DNA of 64,000 nucleotides from Ehretia macrophylla (taxonomy: Eukaryota > Streptophyta > Magnoliopsida > Boraginales > Ehretiaceae), in the NCBI GenBank assembly GCA_037974665.1, contig CM075770.1, positions 9,374,501-9,438,500 on the forward strand. The letters are read 5' to 3'. How positions within the stretch are numbered: position 1 is the first letter of the stretch; every line of letters starts with the position of its first letter. The translations under genes and the position numbers were made by a program. Shown here piece after piece: positions 1-12,049 of this stretch. The notes under the pieces are model-generated. The model ran no database searches and had not been told where the DNA came from. It worked only from the letters and a program-made list of their open reading frames with translations.

Positions 1-498
1 AATCAATCAGAATTTCGAGAGATTCCATGAAGTGCTGCTTCTTTCTGGATTAAAGTAAACTTAAAACCTTTAATACTAGCTCCAAGCTTCATAGGCAAGT
101 AATAAATTTTGGTGGAAGAAGAACATGTTGTTAGTCCCTTCAAGGACATGCGATAAGACTGGAAGGATATGAAGAAAAACATCATGTTAGAAGTCGCATA
201 GTATAGGAAAAAAGCAATATGACATAATGAGCAAAGGAATTTTATTCCGAAAAAGAACAACCATGCACTAGAATATGATAATCGGATTTAGATTTTTTCA
301 TAACATTATAACGTTTTATGAGGGAGATTCAATAGTAGTGAACTGTTCTTATCGTTCCGTCACACCTCATGGACAATTTACCACTATTAGGTCTTTCTTA
401 TATATACATTATAACATTACGAGAAAATCCATGTCACGTTTACTTAATCTGAAGAAGCATACATACATCATTAATGAACGAACTTAATACATAAAAAC
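1..498. other. AT-rich sequence, no gene seen
   Basis: I see no coding region with family similarity here. Both short open frames lack recognisable motifs. Around 295-330 there is a motif of the type 'ATAACATTATAACGTT' that recurs elsewhere in the window (about 3510, 12250, 12720 and 15665) and probably marks a dispersed repeat family. Confidence 0.5.
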
Positions 499-779
499 TT
501 ATTCTCCAGCGGATTCTGCAGCCTGATCGACTTCATTGGAGGAAGGTAGGGAAGTGTCGTGAACAAGAACTTTAATATTGAGCCTTTTGTAGTGAAATTT
601 CCTATGGCAACCACAAGCATCACATTTATGGGCAACTCTTCTGTCGTGGTCTTCACTTTGCATGAACTCCTGGCATCCATCCTTGACATTTTTTTTGCCC
701 TCATCTATGCCATGATCCTAAGGCATTCTCCATACGACACTTCGGTGACCTTTCTATGGCTGATTCCCTCTCTGTTCAT
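499..779 (-). pseudogene. Mini zinc finger (MIF) pseudogene, one-base frameshift
   Basis: Read on the minus strand from an ATG at 779, the frame gives an N-terminal part with a conserved YGEC segment. After a shift of one base it continues with GCQEFM, then CDACGCHRKFHYK, and ends at a TAA at 499-501. These are the hallmarks of the ZF-HD/MIF zinc finger (C-x2-N-H ... DGCxEFM ... CxxCGCHRxFH). The break lies between 715 and 717, inside the Asn-His motif, where a single base is missing. Without the shift the frame hits a stop at once. The total of 281 nt is one short of a 94-codon frame, which fits a single deletion. The intact homologue lies 5 kb away in the same orientation (5646-5891), so this is probably the decayed member of an old tandem pair. 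Its tail, about 25 residues past the finger, differs from that of the intact copy. A sequencing error is the main alternative. Confidence 0.75.
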
Positions 780-1194
780 CTCGGCTAGAAAATCAAAAAG
801 AAAAAATTTTAAATGGAAAAAAAATGTAAAAGCTTTGTTGAGGAAGCGTGAAATTGATCTCTAAGTATTTTGGATGCGTTAAGCGAATGTAGAACTATAT
901 ATGAGATTGATATGCCTTGAGTAGACTTTAGTTTCTATTGAAGTCATAGTCTTAATTATTTGTTTCTTATGTTATAAGGTTTTCGGATAGCTACTTGACT
1001 AAAGATTTCAATTTCGAACTTATATTTTTTTATCACAAATATTAAAAAACTTTGACTAACTTATAATATACGCTACAGAGTATATAGTGTGGTTAATCTA
1101 ATGTCACTTTGCTTAAATGAATTCCGCGGTACTGTAAAAAAAAAAAAAAAGATTGAACACCAAACTGCTGGTTATTTCTTAGAAATGATGGAAA

Positions 1195-1246
1195 GACAGT
1201 GAAAGCACATAGGGAAATAAGACAGTGAAAGCACATAGGGAAATAA
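1195..1246. repeat. 26-bp tandem duplication
   Basis: A 26-bp unit beginning GACAGTGAAAGCACATAGGG occurs twice in a row without mismatch (1195-1220 and 1221-1246). No gene is nearby. It looks like a recent slippage or repair duplication. Confidence 0.9.
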
Positions 1247-1301
1247 GCGCAAGATAGCCAGAAAACATAAAATATGACTTAATCATAAATTAGAATAATA
1301 A

Positions 1302-1424
1302 AGTTTAAAGACAATAATATCAAGTCAATGACCTTTATTTAGTTGTTTGCAACTACAATCCATGTGAAGTTTAAAGACTATGTCAAGTCATTGGTCACTA
1401 TTTAGTCGTCTGCAACTACAATTA
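1302..1424. repeat. Diverged tandem duplication, about 60 bp
   Basis: Two adjacent diverged copies (about 1302-1367 and 1368-1424) both begin AGTTTAAAGAC and contain GCAACTACAAT. They differ by substitutions and a small deletion, so this duplication is older than the perfect one at 1195. Confidence 0.8.
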
Positions 1425-1550
1425 TTAATTCGAGTAGTGGCTGAAATGCAACTTTTTTTTTTTTTTTGTGTTAAATAAGTTTGATTCATTAAACAATCAC
1501 AAAAAAGTCAGAAAGAAGTTTCTTGTTGGGTTTTTTGTGTGTGCGTGTGT

Positions 1551-1597
1551 TGGGTTGTGGGGGTGGGGGTGGGGGGGGGGGGGGGGGGGGGGGGGGC
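1551..1597. repeat. Poly-G tract
   Basis: A G-rich stretch ends in 26 consecutive G (1571-1596), preceded by G5-T-G5-T blocks. It could form G-quadruplexes and is also a site where the assembly length is unreliable. The open frame running through it is low complexity and not taken as a gene. Confidence 0.9.
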
Positions 1598-2184
1598 GGT
1601 GCTTGGTCGCTAAATTTGGGAATATCTTGAACATCAAAGTTGACATTCTCTATATTTTATGCCAAGATTTTGCTAGATTTGTATAATACAATTTTTATGC
1701 CAACATTTTGCTAGATTAATTTGGGTAATGGGAGTTTAGATTTTATTAAAATCCTCCATTTTTTTTTGGCGATGAAAATTATCCATTATTTTTATATGTA
1801 GTATTGTGCTATTTTCTTTTCTCACTTTCATCTACTCATTTGCCTGTATTACCATTTTATTTTCCATAAAAACAAAAATTCTCATTCAAAATTAAAGAAT
1901 ATAAAAAGTGTAAGTTACAATATATGCTCCACTCCATTGTTATTACTAGGCATGAACCTCCGTTTTGTAGTCAATTATAACTAAGTTGATCATTAAAACA
2001 TTGCTTATAAATGCAAATTCAGAAAGAACATTTGTTTTACACCCAACTTTGCAAGTCAATTTTTTCAAATATTTTATTTTAATGTTTATGCTTTTTTAAC
2101 TCATTTCTTGAACATATATATGTATTTAAATGGTCAAATTTGAACACCATGCTACTAAATTACCTAAACCTTTCCATTAGTGCC

Positions 2185-2683
2185 ACTGTGGAAGCTTTTT
2201 TTTTTTTTTTTTTTTGGAAAAGAGGGGCGGTATCCTCCGAGATTTTATTAATACTAAAAAAAAGTTAAAAAAATGAATAGGGATATAAGGCCTAACTTTC
2301 GTGGAAATATGAGGGACTTACCCACCCCATCGTCCTTTTACTCTAAAAGGAAATCCTAATTTATCTACCTTGATCATTCCTTGAAGCTCCTTGTAGTCCT
2401 TCGTTTCTTGAAGAGTTACAACATGCATTGTCTTAGCTCCCAAGTTGGCCAAATAGTTAGCCGAATGGTTTCCTTCAGGAAAGATATGCATGAGTTTCCC
2501 ATTGCAAGCCTCCAGGTATTTTCTCACTCTCCTTAGCTCATGAGTAATGTCCCAAGATCTCTATTTATTACTGCACACAAGTTGTACTGCACTAAAAGAA
2601 TCCATTTTCACCTAAACATTGCAAAAACCCAAATTCAAGCATAATCTAAGGCCAAGATTTAATACAAAAACTGTGGAAGCTTT
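2185..2683 (-). mobile_element. 5'-truncated LINE with RNase H fragment
   Basis: On the minus strand the segment encodes the C-terminal RNase H of a plant LINE-type reverse transcriptase polyprotein, with motifs GLRLCLNLGF, KMDSFSAVQLV and HIFPEGNHSANYLANLG. Two in-frame TAG codons interrupt it. A run of T at 2196-2215 on the plus strand is the poly-A tail of the minus-strand element. The 14-bp sequence ACTGTGGAAGCTTT occurs exactly at both edges (2185-2198 and 2670-2683), which is a target-site duplication. The right edge cuts the element within RNase H, as expected for a 5' truncation during target-primed reverse transcription. Confidence 0.85.
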
Positions 2684-3811
2684 CTTGTACAATCTCTATT
2701 GTTCAAAGGTACCATAAATACCCGATGATTTAGATTTTTTTGGGGATTTAATCCTTAATAAGAAATCAAATTACAACATTTAATTTTAAAAAAATAAATT
2801 ATTGAACATACTAGTGGAACTATAACTGTAGATACAATAGCCTTTGTAATTATAATGATAGATGTGTTCTTAGTATCTAATATCAAAATTAAAAGCAAGC
2901 CAGATTACTTGCGCAATCTTCTATAAAATCTCTTGATACATATATAAACTGTGTTGACAAAAGTAAATTTGAATTTATAATAACACTATCCGATTACATA
3001 GTAATAATCCACTTTCTCATTTTAAACAATTGTTGTCCTTGAATTACATGAATATGGATTTGTATATATAGGTATATATAGAATTGTGATTTTATAATAT
3101 CATTTGACAATTCCTGAATATTTTACCATATAGTACCCCTTATAGATAAGTATATATTATGTTGAATGGGTACTAATTAATCAGAGTGAAGTTTAAGTGC
3201 ACCATAGGACCTTTTCTATATCGATCATAAATTAAAGGGTTCATTAATCTAATAGACATGTACAATCTTTAAAGGGTAAAATTGGGAATGCATATAACGT
3301 TTAAACTGATTTTTTTTTTATTTAACAAAAATTCAATTTCGTTCCAAAAGTTTACAAATTATTTTAATTTTCTCCCCAAAACATCTTCAGTTCCCCTTTC
3401 ATGAAAGAATAATGTTAGGCTTTTAGACTATAAAGCACATGAAGCAAATTTGAAAGTGCTGCTGTTTTATTAAGACACACGGTACTATTATTGAATGTGA
3501 ATTCGTGCACAATATTATGATATTATAAGAGAGATTAATAATAATAGTTAAACTAATAACACATTTATTTAATTCGCACACTCAAATAATTTAATCATAA
3601 TCATATAATTATTTCACCTGATCTTGTTAACTCGATCCTTTGTTTTTAATAATCTCCTAATTATACATAAAGGTAGACATGAAATGTTTCAGCCACTGAA
3701 TTCATAAGGTAGAAAAGTACTCCTACATTCAAATGAGTAACTGATTAATTCTATGAGATGAGGATCATTTATGTGACCTATATTTATTTCTACATTGAAC
3801 TTCAGTATCAA

Positions 3812-3934
3812 CTTTTTTTTTTATTTATTTATTTAGGAGAAGTCTAAAATCGTATAATATAATCAGCGAGATTCAAATTCACAACTTGTCGCATATAACG
3901 TGTAACCTTACCACTGGACTAAAACCCTAGTGGC
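3812..3934 (-). mobile_element. tRNA-derived SINE-like element
   Basis: On the minus strand the segment starts with a box-A-like TTTTAGTCCAGTGGTAAGG, continues with a box-B-like TGAATTTGAATCTCGCTG, and ends in an A-rich tail (the T-rich run at 3812 on the plus strand). This is the layout of a tRNA-derived SINE. It belongs to a different family from the copies at 12917 and 29717. I could not place its target duplication. Confidence 0.55.
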
Positions 3935-5645
3935 TACTTTAGTCAACTTTGAAGTGATTAATTCAAACAAGAAAACATGACTAGATATGTGGGCCTGTTC
4001 AGAGTTGATTATAAAACAAAATTCTTCTAGTAAAGATGAGGTAGGTGTAATCTTGATTGAGAACCCACCCGCTCCTCCATGTGTTAGCTAAGAAAGAGAG
4101 GAATAGAAAATGAGTAGCCAAATGGAATCTTGCATATCCTGTCTTCTGGTTCCTTATGATGCCTAAAGCTCCAAATCAACTAAACTTTTAATATTCTCTT
4201 GCTTAACTGGATTGAATCACTATACCATCACTGTAAAGCTTGCAATGGGGACAGGAAAACCTGTAATACATACCATGGAAGGGGTAAACAAGTCGTCTTC
4301 GATCAGTCAAGGCTCTACAATTTTTTAACGAAAGAAATGAATCCCCACACATGGGTTTACGACTTTGCGAAAACTTGTGTTTTAGGTAAATTATCATCCG
4401 GGCTTGACCACTGCGTCTCCTTTGTGAGGAAGATCAAAATCTTCTCCGAACGAGTGTTTTATTATAACAGTTTAATACTGCATTTTAGTCACTCATTTCA
4501 AATTTTAACCTACAAAAAATGAGAAAGAAATTAAAGTGAAACGTTAAATACCTTGAATTTGACTGAAATACAGTGTTAGAATGTTAGAATATATGAAACA
4601 CTAGTTAGGAGATGGCTCTAATTTGTATGAGAAGACATCCCTTCTCCCAAATTTATGCAGCTTCTTTGTAGAGTTCGTTGTAGAGAGTTGTTTCGTATCC
4701 CTTAATTATTTTCTACCTATCCACCTATGTTAGTTTTGGGTACAGGTACTCGTTTACTCATAGTTTTTCAAGCTTTTCCTATGACATGGGTTGCGGCGCT
4801 CTTGGTGACTGCTATTTAGGACTTCTTGGATGTATGTATAACTGAGAATAAGATTTACAAACTTGCACCATGTAGTCAAATTGGAACACAATTTGGAAAG
4901 TTTGCTTCATCTCTATAGTCAAATTGGAACACAATTTTCAGTTCGCAAGATTTGTAAACTTGCACCATGTATTTGCAAATTTAACTTGTGAGGAGAGCAA
5001 CCTCTCATTACATACCCAATCCAATTGATACATTTATTAATTTCAAGGTTCTTTTGATATCTTTAAAGAAATGAAAAAATTATGTTTAATTAGAGAAATA
5101 CACATATTTTCCAAAGGCTCTTCTGATGATGATCTACTTTTTCTTTTTGTCTTCTCAAGCAACTCATATGCATTTTTATACGTCTCACAAATAATTAGTT
5201 CAAGTCCTGCCAACAATTAAGAAAGATCAAATGATAAAATGCAGCCAATTTTTTGTACAAGAATTAAATATTTCAGTAACAAAATCAAAAGGAAAGTCTG
5301 GGATTCAAGGCAGAAATAAGCTGAGTAATTTCCACAATTTCTAATTGCAGTCATGAATTCGTAAATTCATACTTAGTTGAGAAAATAATTTTTTATACAC
5401 TTCAATACAATCCCAAGACTATGGCCAATCCACTTAAGTAAGATATGAAAAATTTAATGGAGGTGAATAAGGCAATTATAACGAAATAATTTGAAATATC
5501 GAGTTTAGAAATTAAATAGCTGTATCAATATTTTATTACCATTGATCACTATCGTAAAATTATAACGATGTGATATTTCTTTTTCATATATACATGTCAA
5601 GATACCACACAGTACCATTGGAAGAAGTTGAAGAAGAGTCACACA

Positions 5646-5891
5646 CTATACCTCGGTTTCGACTTCTATTCTATGAAAATTCCTATGGCAACCACAAGCA
5701 GCGCAAATAAGGGCTTCATTGGTCCCTTCTTCTCCATTTGCCATGAACTCTCTGCATCCATCCAAAGCATAGCCTCCAATGTTAGCTGCTTGGTTCTTTT
5801 GGCATTCTCCATATCTCACCCTCCCAGCCATTGAAGCAGTACTTGAACTTCTTCGAGGTCCATCTTTTCGTACAACAACTTGCTTCTTCAT
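5646..5891 (-). CDS. MIF: Mini zinc finger protein (MIF), intact
   Basis: This is an 81-residue single-exon protein. MIF proteins carry a ZF-HD-type zinc finger without a homeodomain. They act as dominant-negative partners of ZF-HD homeodomain factors and take part in hormone response and floral meristem termination (family knowledge). Visible motifs are VRYGEC (C30), [16 protein letters not shown] (C46), REFM and [11 protein letters not shown] (C63, C66, C68, H69, H73). The basic N-terminus MKKQVVVRK supports the start. Family members usually read CxxNH at residues 30-34; here residue 34 is Gln (codon CAA), so a conserved, probably zinc-binding, histidine is missing. The protein ends just after EVETEV and lacks the short tail of longer MIFs. 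A degenerate copy lies at 499-779 in the same orientation. The MYB gene downstream in the window is its syntenic neighbour in Arabidopsis. Confidence 0.92.
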   Translation of the reverse strand: MKKQVVVRKDGPRRSSSTASMAGRVRYGECQKNQAANIGGYALDGCREFMANGEEGTNEALICAACGCHRNFHRIEVETEV

Positions 5892-8800
5892 GCTTTCTGT
5901 AACCCTAGTGACTTAGAGGAAGAAGGCTTGAAGAATAAATGTAGTTTTGAGTGGGTTGAAAACTTAACCTAACCCTAGCATGTACAATTATATTGTTGAG
6001 CTCCCACTAGAAAAGAGTGACGAATCCCCTAAATTGATTATTGAGTAATTTTCGGTTTCGACCTCTTTCTAATAAAAAGAAATCCTTGCTGTATAGGTTC
6101 TACATGTTAGCCTCGGCCCTTACGCTTGGTAGGTTACCGATTATTTCTTTAGTATAAAAATCCTTGATTTAAGCTTTAGAAGACCCTTAATTAACTTGAG
6201 ATTTAACCAAGGTTTGTCCAAGGTTAGCCAATCTGGTCTGTAAACTTTACTTTTAACACGCTACCATCAATCTAAAACTATCGATTAAATCAAATCAAAT
6301 CAAACTAACTTTTATCTTATTAGGTGAAATTAGCTATATAAACTTGACAATTTAAAATCGATATGAATAATTTGACTGTGTATATTGTATGTTTACGCTA
6401 ATTGCTAGTTATCTAACGTCAATCTCCTTATTTATCCGGCTTTGGAACCATCAATGGCAGGCAAACACTTGACGGAAAGCGGAATTATCAATCTAAACTA
6501 CCATTAAGAGAAATTGAGGAAGAGGTATAATGAAGAGGAGCAAGGTTCCTTTTCCTCGTTTTCACAAAAGAAAACCCTACAAATGAACATTGGAAATGGT
6601 CGTTCAACTACATTGTGTTATTAATTATATAATATCTAATAAAAGATTAGCATCTCCAATGACATTAGGCCATCCGTTATCTCATGGGAAAAATTTGCTT
6701 TAGTGCAGCAAATTAAAACTGATTGATTTAACTATAAGTTAGGTTGCTAATTAATTGCATAATTTGTGGGTCCTTAATGTCATATCACTAAGGGCAATGT
6801 CAAGGTGTACTGAGAAATCGGCCTCCTTCCTTCCTCTCTCTCTAATCAAAAGATGGAATTATTTTATAATTGAATAAGTCAACAACATATATATCTCCAA
6901 ATGCTAAATAAATTGGAAGGGTAAAATAACATTGTATAATTTTATCAAACAGACAAGTTCTGTGTGCTTGAATACATTAATGGCCCAACAGAGCGAGTAA
7001 AACCAGGAAAAAATTCGCTAAAAGTTAATACCGAAAGAGCTGGTTTGATTGGAGCCACCACTCTATAATGCTAATATGGTTGGTACTCTAAAAGGTGCAA
7101 CACGTGATGGCAACATCTAATCTAAAATGTTGTCTACACGTACGTCAGATCACATACTAGTCATATATGTTCCAACGAGCATGGAAGGACACAATACAAT
7201 GTCCCAACTAGGTAAAGTAATTAAGTTTGCAATTTACGAGGAAGTATGTCCTTTATTGTATTAAAAGAGAGATTAACAATACTGAATTTCGATATTTAAT
7301 TTTTCGTTTGTTCATTCAAATAAACATTATTACTGGTGTTAGTTTTTATGAATAAAACGTCTCGAGTTTAAGTTTTTTTTTTTTATTGAAATAGTACATG
7401 TATCAAAAAGTATTGTTATTATAAAATTTACAACATTTAAATTAATTTAATGTAATTTTACTTAAAATGAATTCCTTGTTATTAAATAAAAATACTTTTA
7501 TTGTATCTTTTGTAGGATCACAACAGTCTACTTAAGTCAATATACACAAAATTTCGAGGTGAACATATCTTTTTCATTTGATCCAACAATTTATCAGAAG
7601 GCCAGTTTATTTTTTTGGATAACACGAGAATCCAGCTAGTGGAGCTCGAGTACTAAATTATCTCGTGGAGCTCGACTAACAATTAATAAATCCCTGATCT
7701 AACCAACATTTATTATCTAACATGCAACATGATTGGCGGGACTATGGCTTTAATTTAACTATATATGTAATCCAACCTTTCAAATTTTTGTCTTTCTCAA
7801 ATTTGATTTGTCCTAGACGCAATCTAGAGGGCGAACAGAGTGTATACAAATTTATATTCGAAAACAAATTCGGATTCTGATCAGAATCAAAGTAATATAT
7901 ATACGTTGTAATATGTCAAGATATCAATTAAAGAAGATTTGGCATGAGAAGACTTGAAACAGTTTGGAGAATGAATATTTCACAAAGCTAATCAAGATAA
8001 ATTATGTAGCTTGAATTAATTGAGTGTGATATATACCAATTGAGTGTCTTGAAAACATGGTTTTATCAATGCTTATGAGTGAAACAAAAATCATGAGTTG
8101 GTTTAGGAAATAATTACTACTCCCTTCAAAAGTTGAAGTCTCACTTTGACAATATGGATGGATTTTGCAGGTTATGAACACTTTTCTTGCCCTTGCCTTG
8201 AATATAATTAAGGCAGAAAAATGAGGAATCGTTGGTAAGGATAGATTTTTAATCCGTACACGAGGACAAAGCAGGGGTTGGAATAGATTTTAATCCCTAC
8301 ATGATTGTTGAATTGAATATACTAATTGAAACTTGTTTTGGACACTCAAAATGTGATTATTGCAAATATATTTTTTTCTTTCTAATTGAATATACTAATT
8401 TGATTTCTAATCCTGTATTTGACATTTTTTTAGCATCTATATTTTTATTTTCTTCATTTATTATAGTTTTAGGTTAGCCTTTTTCAATTATGTGTTGTAA
8501 ATTAATTTCTATATGAGAGGATATTAAAAAAAGAATAGAAAATAACCCCACATATTTGTGTTCCCAATTTATGGATGTGATGGTGGAGAAAAAACAGGAA
8601 CAAAAGAATACTACAAATGAAAGGGCCAAGATTTCAGTTGAATATGGATCTACCACATACTTTCCTAGTTTAGTATAGTCTTTCACATGATTGTAAAAGG
8701 GAAGCCCACGACTGGCTAGGATGGGCCAATAAACAAAATATAAGGAGCCCAATGATAACATTTGCGCTGGATCTTACTCTCCAAGAGACTAAGCCCAGAA

Positions 8801-9164
8801 GAGATTAACACATTTTACCTCTCCTAACTAATGATGTATTTTAATAATACTCTTAACATTGCATATCAGCTCTTTAGTTAATTTTTGAAACAATAAAGAA
8901 ATGGATGAAAGTTGTTTTATTGGGTGAAATTAGATTTTTTGATCTAATGACTAGGAATTTTTGTAGCTATTACATCAACTATTAATTATTATGGGTGAAA
9001 TGAATAGCTGAGATGTAATATTTTTATTTATTTATTTTATGACGAGATAATTTATTTGGTGGAGTCTAATTACTGAATTTTTAGTGGGTTTGACCACCAA
9101 CTGTTAAACTCCTTGATGTAGCAGTATATCCTAATACTTGCACCAATTCAGTTAAGTGTTTGAA

Positions 9165-9263
9165 ATTAATTAATTATAGTGTGGAGATCTTTGAGTGCAA
9201 CGAGTTTCGAACTGCACTCCATAGATGAGCTCTTACATTGCCATTGAACTACCCCTTGCGGTT
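9165..9263 (-). mobile_element. tRNA-derived SINE-like head
   Basis: The minus strand reads GGGGTAGTTCAATGGCAATG, resembling a tRNA A box, and about 35 bases later CAGTTCGAAACTCG, resembling a B box. This spacing matches a tRNA-derived SINE head. The tail end is not resolved, so the boundaries are approximate. Confidence 0.5.
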
Positions 9264-9302
9264 TTATATGTTAAAATGTCAGATTAATAAAATATTACAT
9301 TA

Positions 9303-9410
9303 GAAGAGCATTAGGCTCAAGTGATGAAAGTGGCAACTTTAACTGTTGTAAAGTTATGGGTTCTAACTTGGATATGAAACAAGAACAATTTTTTTATTTT
9401 TTTAATTTTT
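9303..9410 (+). mobile_element. tRNA-derived SINE-like element
   Basis: The plus strand carries GGCTCAAGTGATGAAAGTGG (A-box-like) followed by ATGGGTTCTAACTTGG (B-box-like) and ends in a T/A-rich tail near 9390-9410. It lies just beside the opposite-strand SINE head at 9165-9263. Boundaries are approximate. Confidence 0.5.
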
Positions 9411-10409
9411 AAACGCACCATCATTTCACACTAATGCTATTTGAGTTGGAACCACCACAACTTTTCTTTCTTTTTCCTACAGAATTGATGAAATTATGCA
9501 ATAATTCACATAAAGTGAGATATATATAATCAATACATGGCCGAAAAATCAATACAAATTAATAAGTAAAAAAATTGAATAATAATCAAATAAGATCGAT
9601 CTAAACCAATATTTTACTAAAAAGATGCATGAGTTTTTAGTGGAAAAGTTGATTATTTTCAGGAGTTATTCAGCTTGTCAAGTAGTTATTTCAGCTAATG
9701 GGGTTAAAGTATAAAGAAACAAATCCTTTAGACTTGTGACCTAATTCTTTTTCTGTTTCCTTTTATTTTTTCCCTTTAAATGCAAGTTTTTTTGCATTGA
9801 AATTAGAATAGTTGCTTCTACTGAAAAAGGACTGAAATTGAAGAATGGAAATGAATACTCGCAACACTAAGATAATAAACGGTTCAAGTCATATTAAATG
9901 ATAACTTCAAATGTTAAAAATATACAACTAAACCTTCTTTTCAAGAACAATTCATTGATTAAATTGAATAATTACCCCTTTCCCCCCTATTTTTGCTACT
10001 AAGTAATACTGGCCTCAAATTAGTTGCCCTTGCACAAAGTTTTGTTTGTATTACACTTAACTATATGCACATATTCAGAGGCATTTCGTTATCCTTCATG
10101 TCAAATTTCATATTCAGCTCTTACCTTTTTTTTCACTTTTCGAGTGACGAAAAATTTGATGGTATTGTCAGATTCATATAGTTGACTCTACCTAAATAAT
10201 AGGATAAGACTTGATTTGGATTAGATTGGTTTGATTTGGTTTGGTTACGGAAATTTACAAAGCTAAAGCCCAATGCATAGTGATTATCTTCATTATTCCT
10301 GCATTACCAAATGCAAAAGAAGTCCAATTGCATTTTGATTCCTCAAAAAGAAATCTGATTGCCATCTCATTGAGGATAGACCAACCTTAATGTTTAATCG
10401 ACCTACCAT

Positions 10410-10922
10410 TGGGAAAATTTCACATTTAGTCCCCATTATTTTTTTTAGTTTCAGTTTGGTCCCTATTGTTTAAAATGTCTTAATTTCGTCTCTATTGTTT
10501 CTTCAAAAGTTTCAATTTCATCCCTATTATTTAAAAAAAATCAATTTCATCCTTATTGTTTCTCAAAAATTTCAGTTTCATCCTTATTGTTTAAAAATAA
10601 TAATTTCGTCCCAATTATTTTCTTAAAGTTTCAATTTCATTCCTATTGTTTTCTTAAAGTTTCAAATTCGTTCTTATTATTCGATAACTAAATTGAATTT
10701 TTTTGAAAAATAATAGGGATGAATTTGAATTTTTTTTAGAAATAATAGAGTCTAAATTAATTAATTTTGAATAATAAGGACGCATTTGAAACTTTAGGAA
10801 AATAATAAAGACAAAATTGAAACTTTTTTAAAAATAATAGAGATAAAATTGAAATATTTTAAATAATAAAAACCAAATTAAAACTAAAAAAAATCATAAA
10901 GATTAAATGTGAAATTTTCCCA
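10410..10922. mobile_element. Foldback element with 8-9 bp target duplication
   Basis: The element begins TGGGAAAATTTCACATTTAG and ends with the matching inverted sequence (CTTT/TTAAATGTGAAATTTTCCCA type). The flanks both read CCTACCAT (10402-10409 and 10923-10930). The arms are built of irregular repeats of about 28-30 bp of the type 'TTTCAATTTCATCCCTATTG' on the left and their complements on the right, so the 513-bp element can fold back along nearly its whole length. It encodes no protein. The target length suggests mobilisation by a Mutator- or hAT-type transposase. Related copies are at 20689-21090 and 31509-35795. Confidence 0.85.
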
Positions 10923-11816
10923 CCTACCATACTTCAACTAGAAAACGAGGACAGCTCATGGGACCAAGCCAACCGCACCCTGTCTTTATATGATTCTCTG
11001 TACATAAATTTTCATCACATGAATTATAGTAATACAAAACTTCAAATGGAAAAGACAAAGGTCCTGTCTGACTGCACATGATCATGCCAATTGGCTTAGC
11101 AATCCGGTGCAGATTCACGTTCGAGGCTACAGCTCTTACTAACTTTACAAAATATTTTAACATATTATTAAATATTTTGATATATTTTGTCTGAAAAATC
11201 ATTTAACCCTCCAAAACCACTAATTTTAGTTTTTAAAATTATTTTACCTTCATTGATAAGATATCCTAAATTCGATCCCCGTGCAATAACTTAGAAATTT
11301 TTCGTTCTAGAAGGAACATGGGCTCTCATGACCTTCTGCATTGTGCCAGCTTGAGACTCATTACTTCACCCACGTATATGATCTTAAATGTTGTCTGCGA
11401 GGAAGCTTCCTTTTTAGAAGAATGACCTTTTTTCCTCTTGTGAAAAAATTCATCTTTCTACTCAAGTTTCAACCCTTTATGCAGCCTGTAGCCTGTGAAG
11501 GAAGGAAAAATTGCATGTTGTCAATAAATTCTTTCTGTATCTTGACAATACAAAAGAGGGGTAAAGTACATTAATCTTGCCTTGTCATTTGGGGCTGTCA
11601 TTCATGAGGGACTTATGGTTCTTTCAAGTACCTTTACACTGTGGGTTACAGGTATTGACCGATCTAAAATATTTGATTAATAACGATTGAGTAGTTCTAA
11701 AAATCAAATTTAATAATAACATAGTGTTAAGTAAGAACAAAATAATTTTTAAAACGACAATTATATAAGTATTTTAAAATATTTTATGAGTATGTCAAAA
11801 CTACAATCTCGTTCAT

Positions 11817-12049
11817 GACTGAATAGTGGGTGGTCAGAATCAAGCAAGCTACATTTCATAGGAATTGGACAAAATCAAACCCTCTCACATGCTAAGCATT
11901 TAAGAGTCGATTGCAATTGGTTAGTGAGAACTATAGTTTCGGTCCTGACTGAATAGTGGATGATTAGAATCAAGCAAGCTAGTGCTAATAAGAATTGGGG
12001 AAAAGTCAAACCCTCTCACATGCTAAACATTTAAGAGCCGATTGCAATT
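11817..12049. repeat. Tandem duplication, period 130 bp
   Basis: Two copies begin at 11817 and 11947, each with GACTGAATAGTGG, then CAGAATCAAGCAAGCTA-like sequence, CCCTCTCACATGCTAA and GATTGCAATT. They differ at about one position in ten. No coding potential or transposon ends are apparent. Confidence 0.85.

Larger units (their letters stand above)
780..5645. other. AT-rich intergenic region between the two MIF copies
   Basis: This region has no convincing gene. It holds two short tandem duplications (1195-1246 and 1302-1424), a 26-G homopolymer (1571-1596), a 5'-truncated LINE with target duplication (2185-2683) and a tRNA-derived SINE-like element (3812-3934). It also holds a local duplication around 4850-4970, where two segments (a 'TTTACAAACTTGCACCATGTA'-like and a 'TAGTCAAATTGGAACACAATTT'-like segment) each occur twice. 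The open frame at 4199-4522 shows no recognisable domain. Confidence 0.5.

Noticed and set aside
1468-1686. 72-codon open frame through the poly-G tract
   Set aside because: The frame exists only because the G-run encodes poly-Gly; no homology and low complexity.
4199-4522. 107-codon open frame on the plus strand
   Set aside because: No recognisable domain, AT-rich codon pattern, and an open frame on the other strand of the same segment. Not enough for a gene call.
8474-8761. 95-codon frame with hydrophobic stretch on the minus strand
   Set aside because: Looks like chance translation of AT-rich, possibly LTR-like DNA; no family motif.
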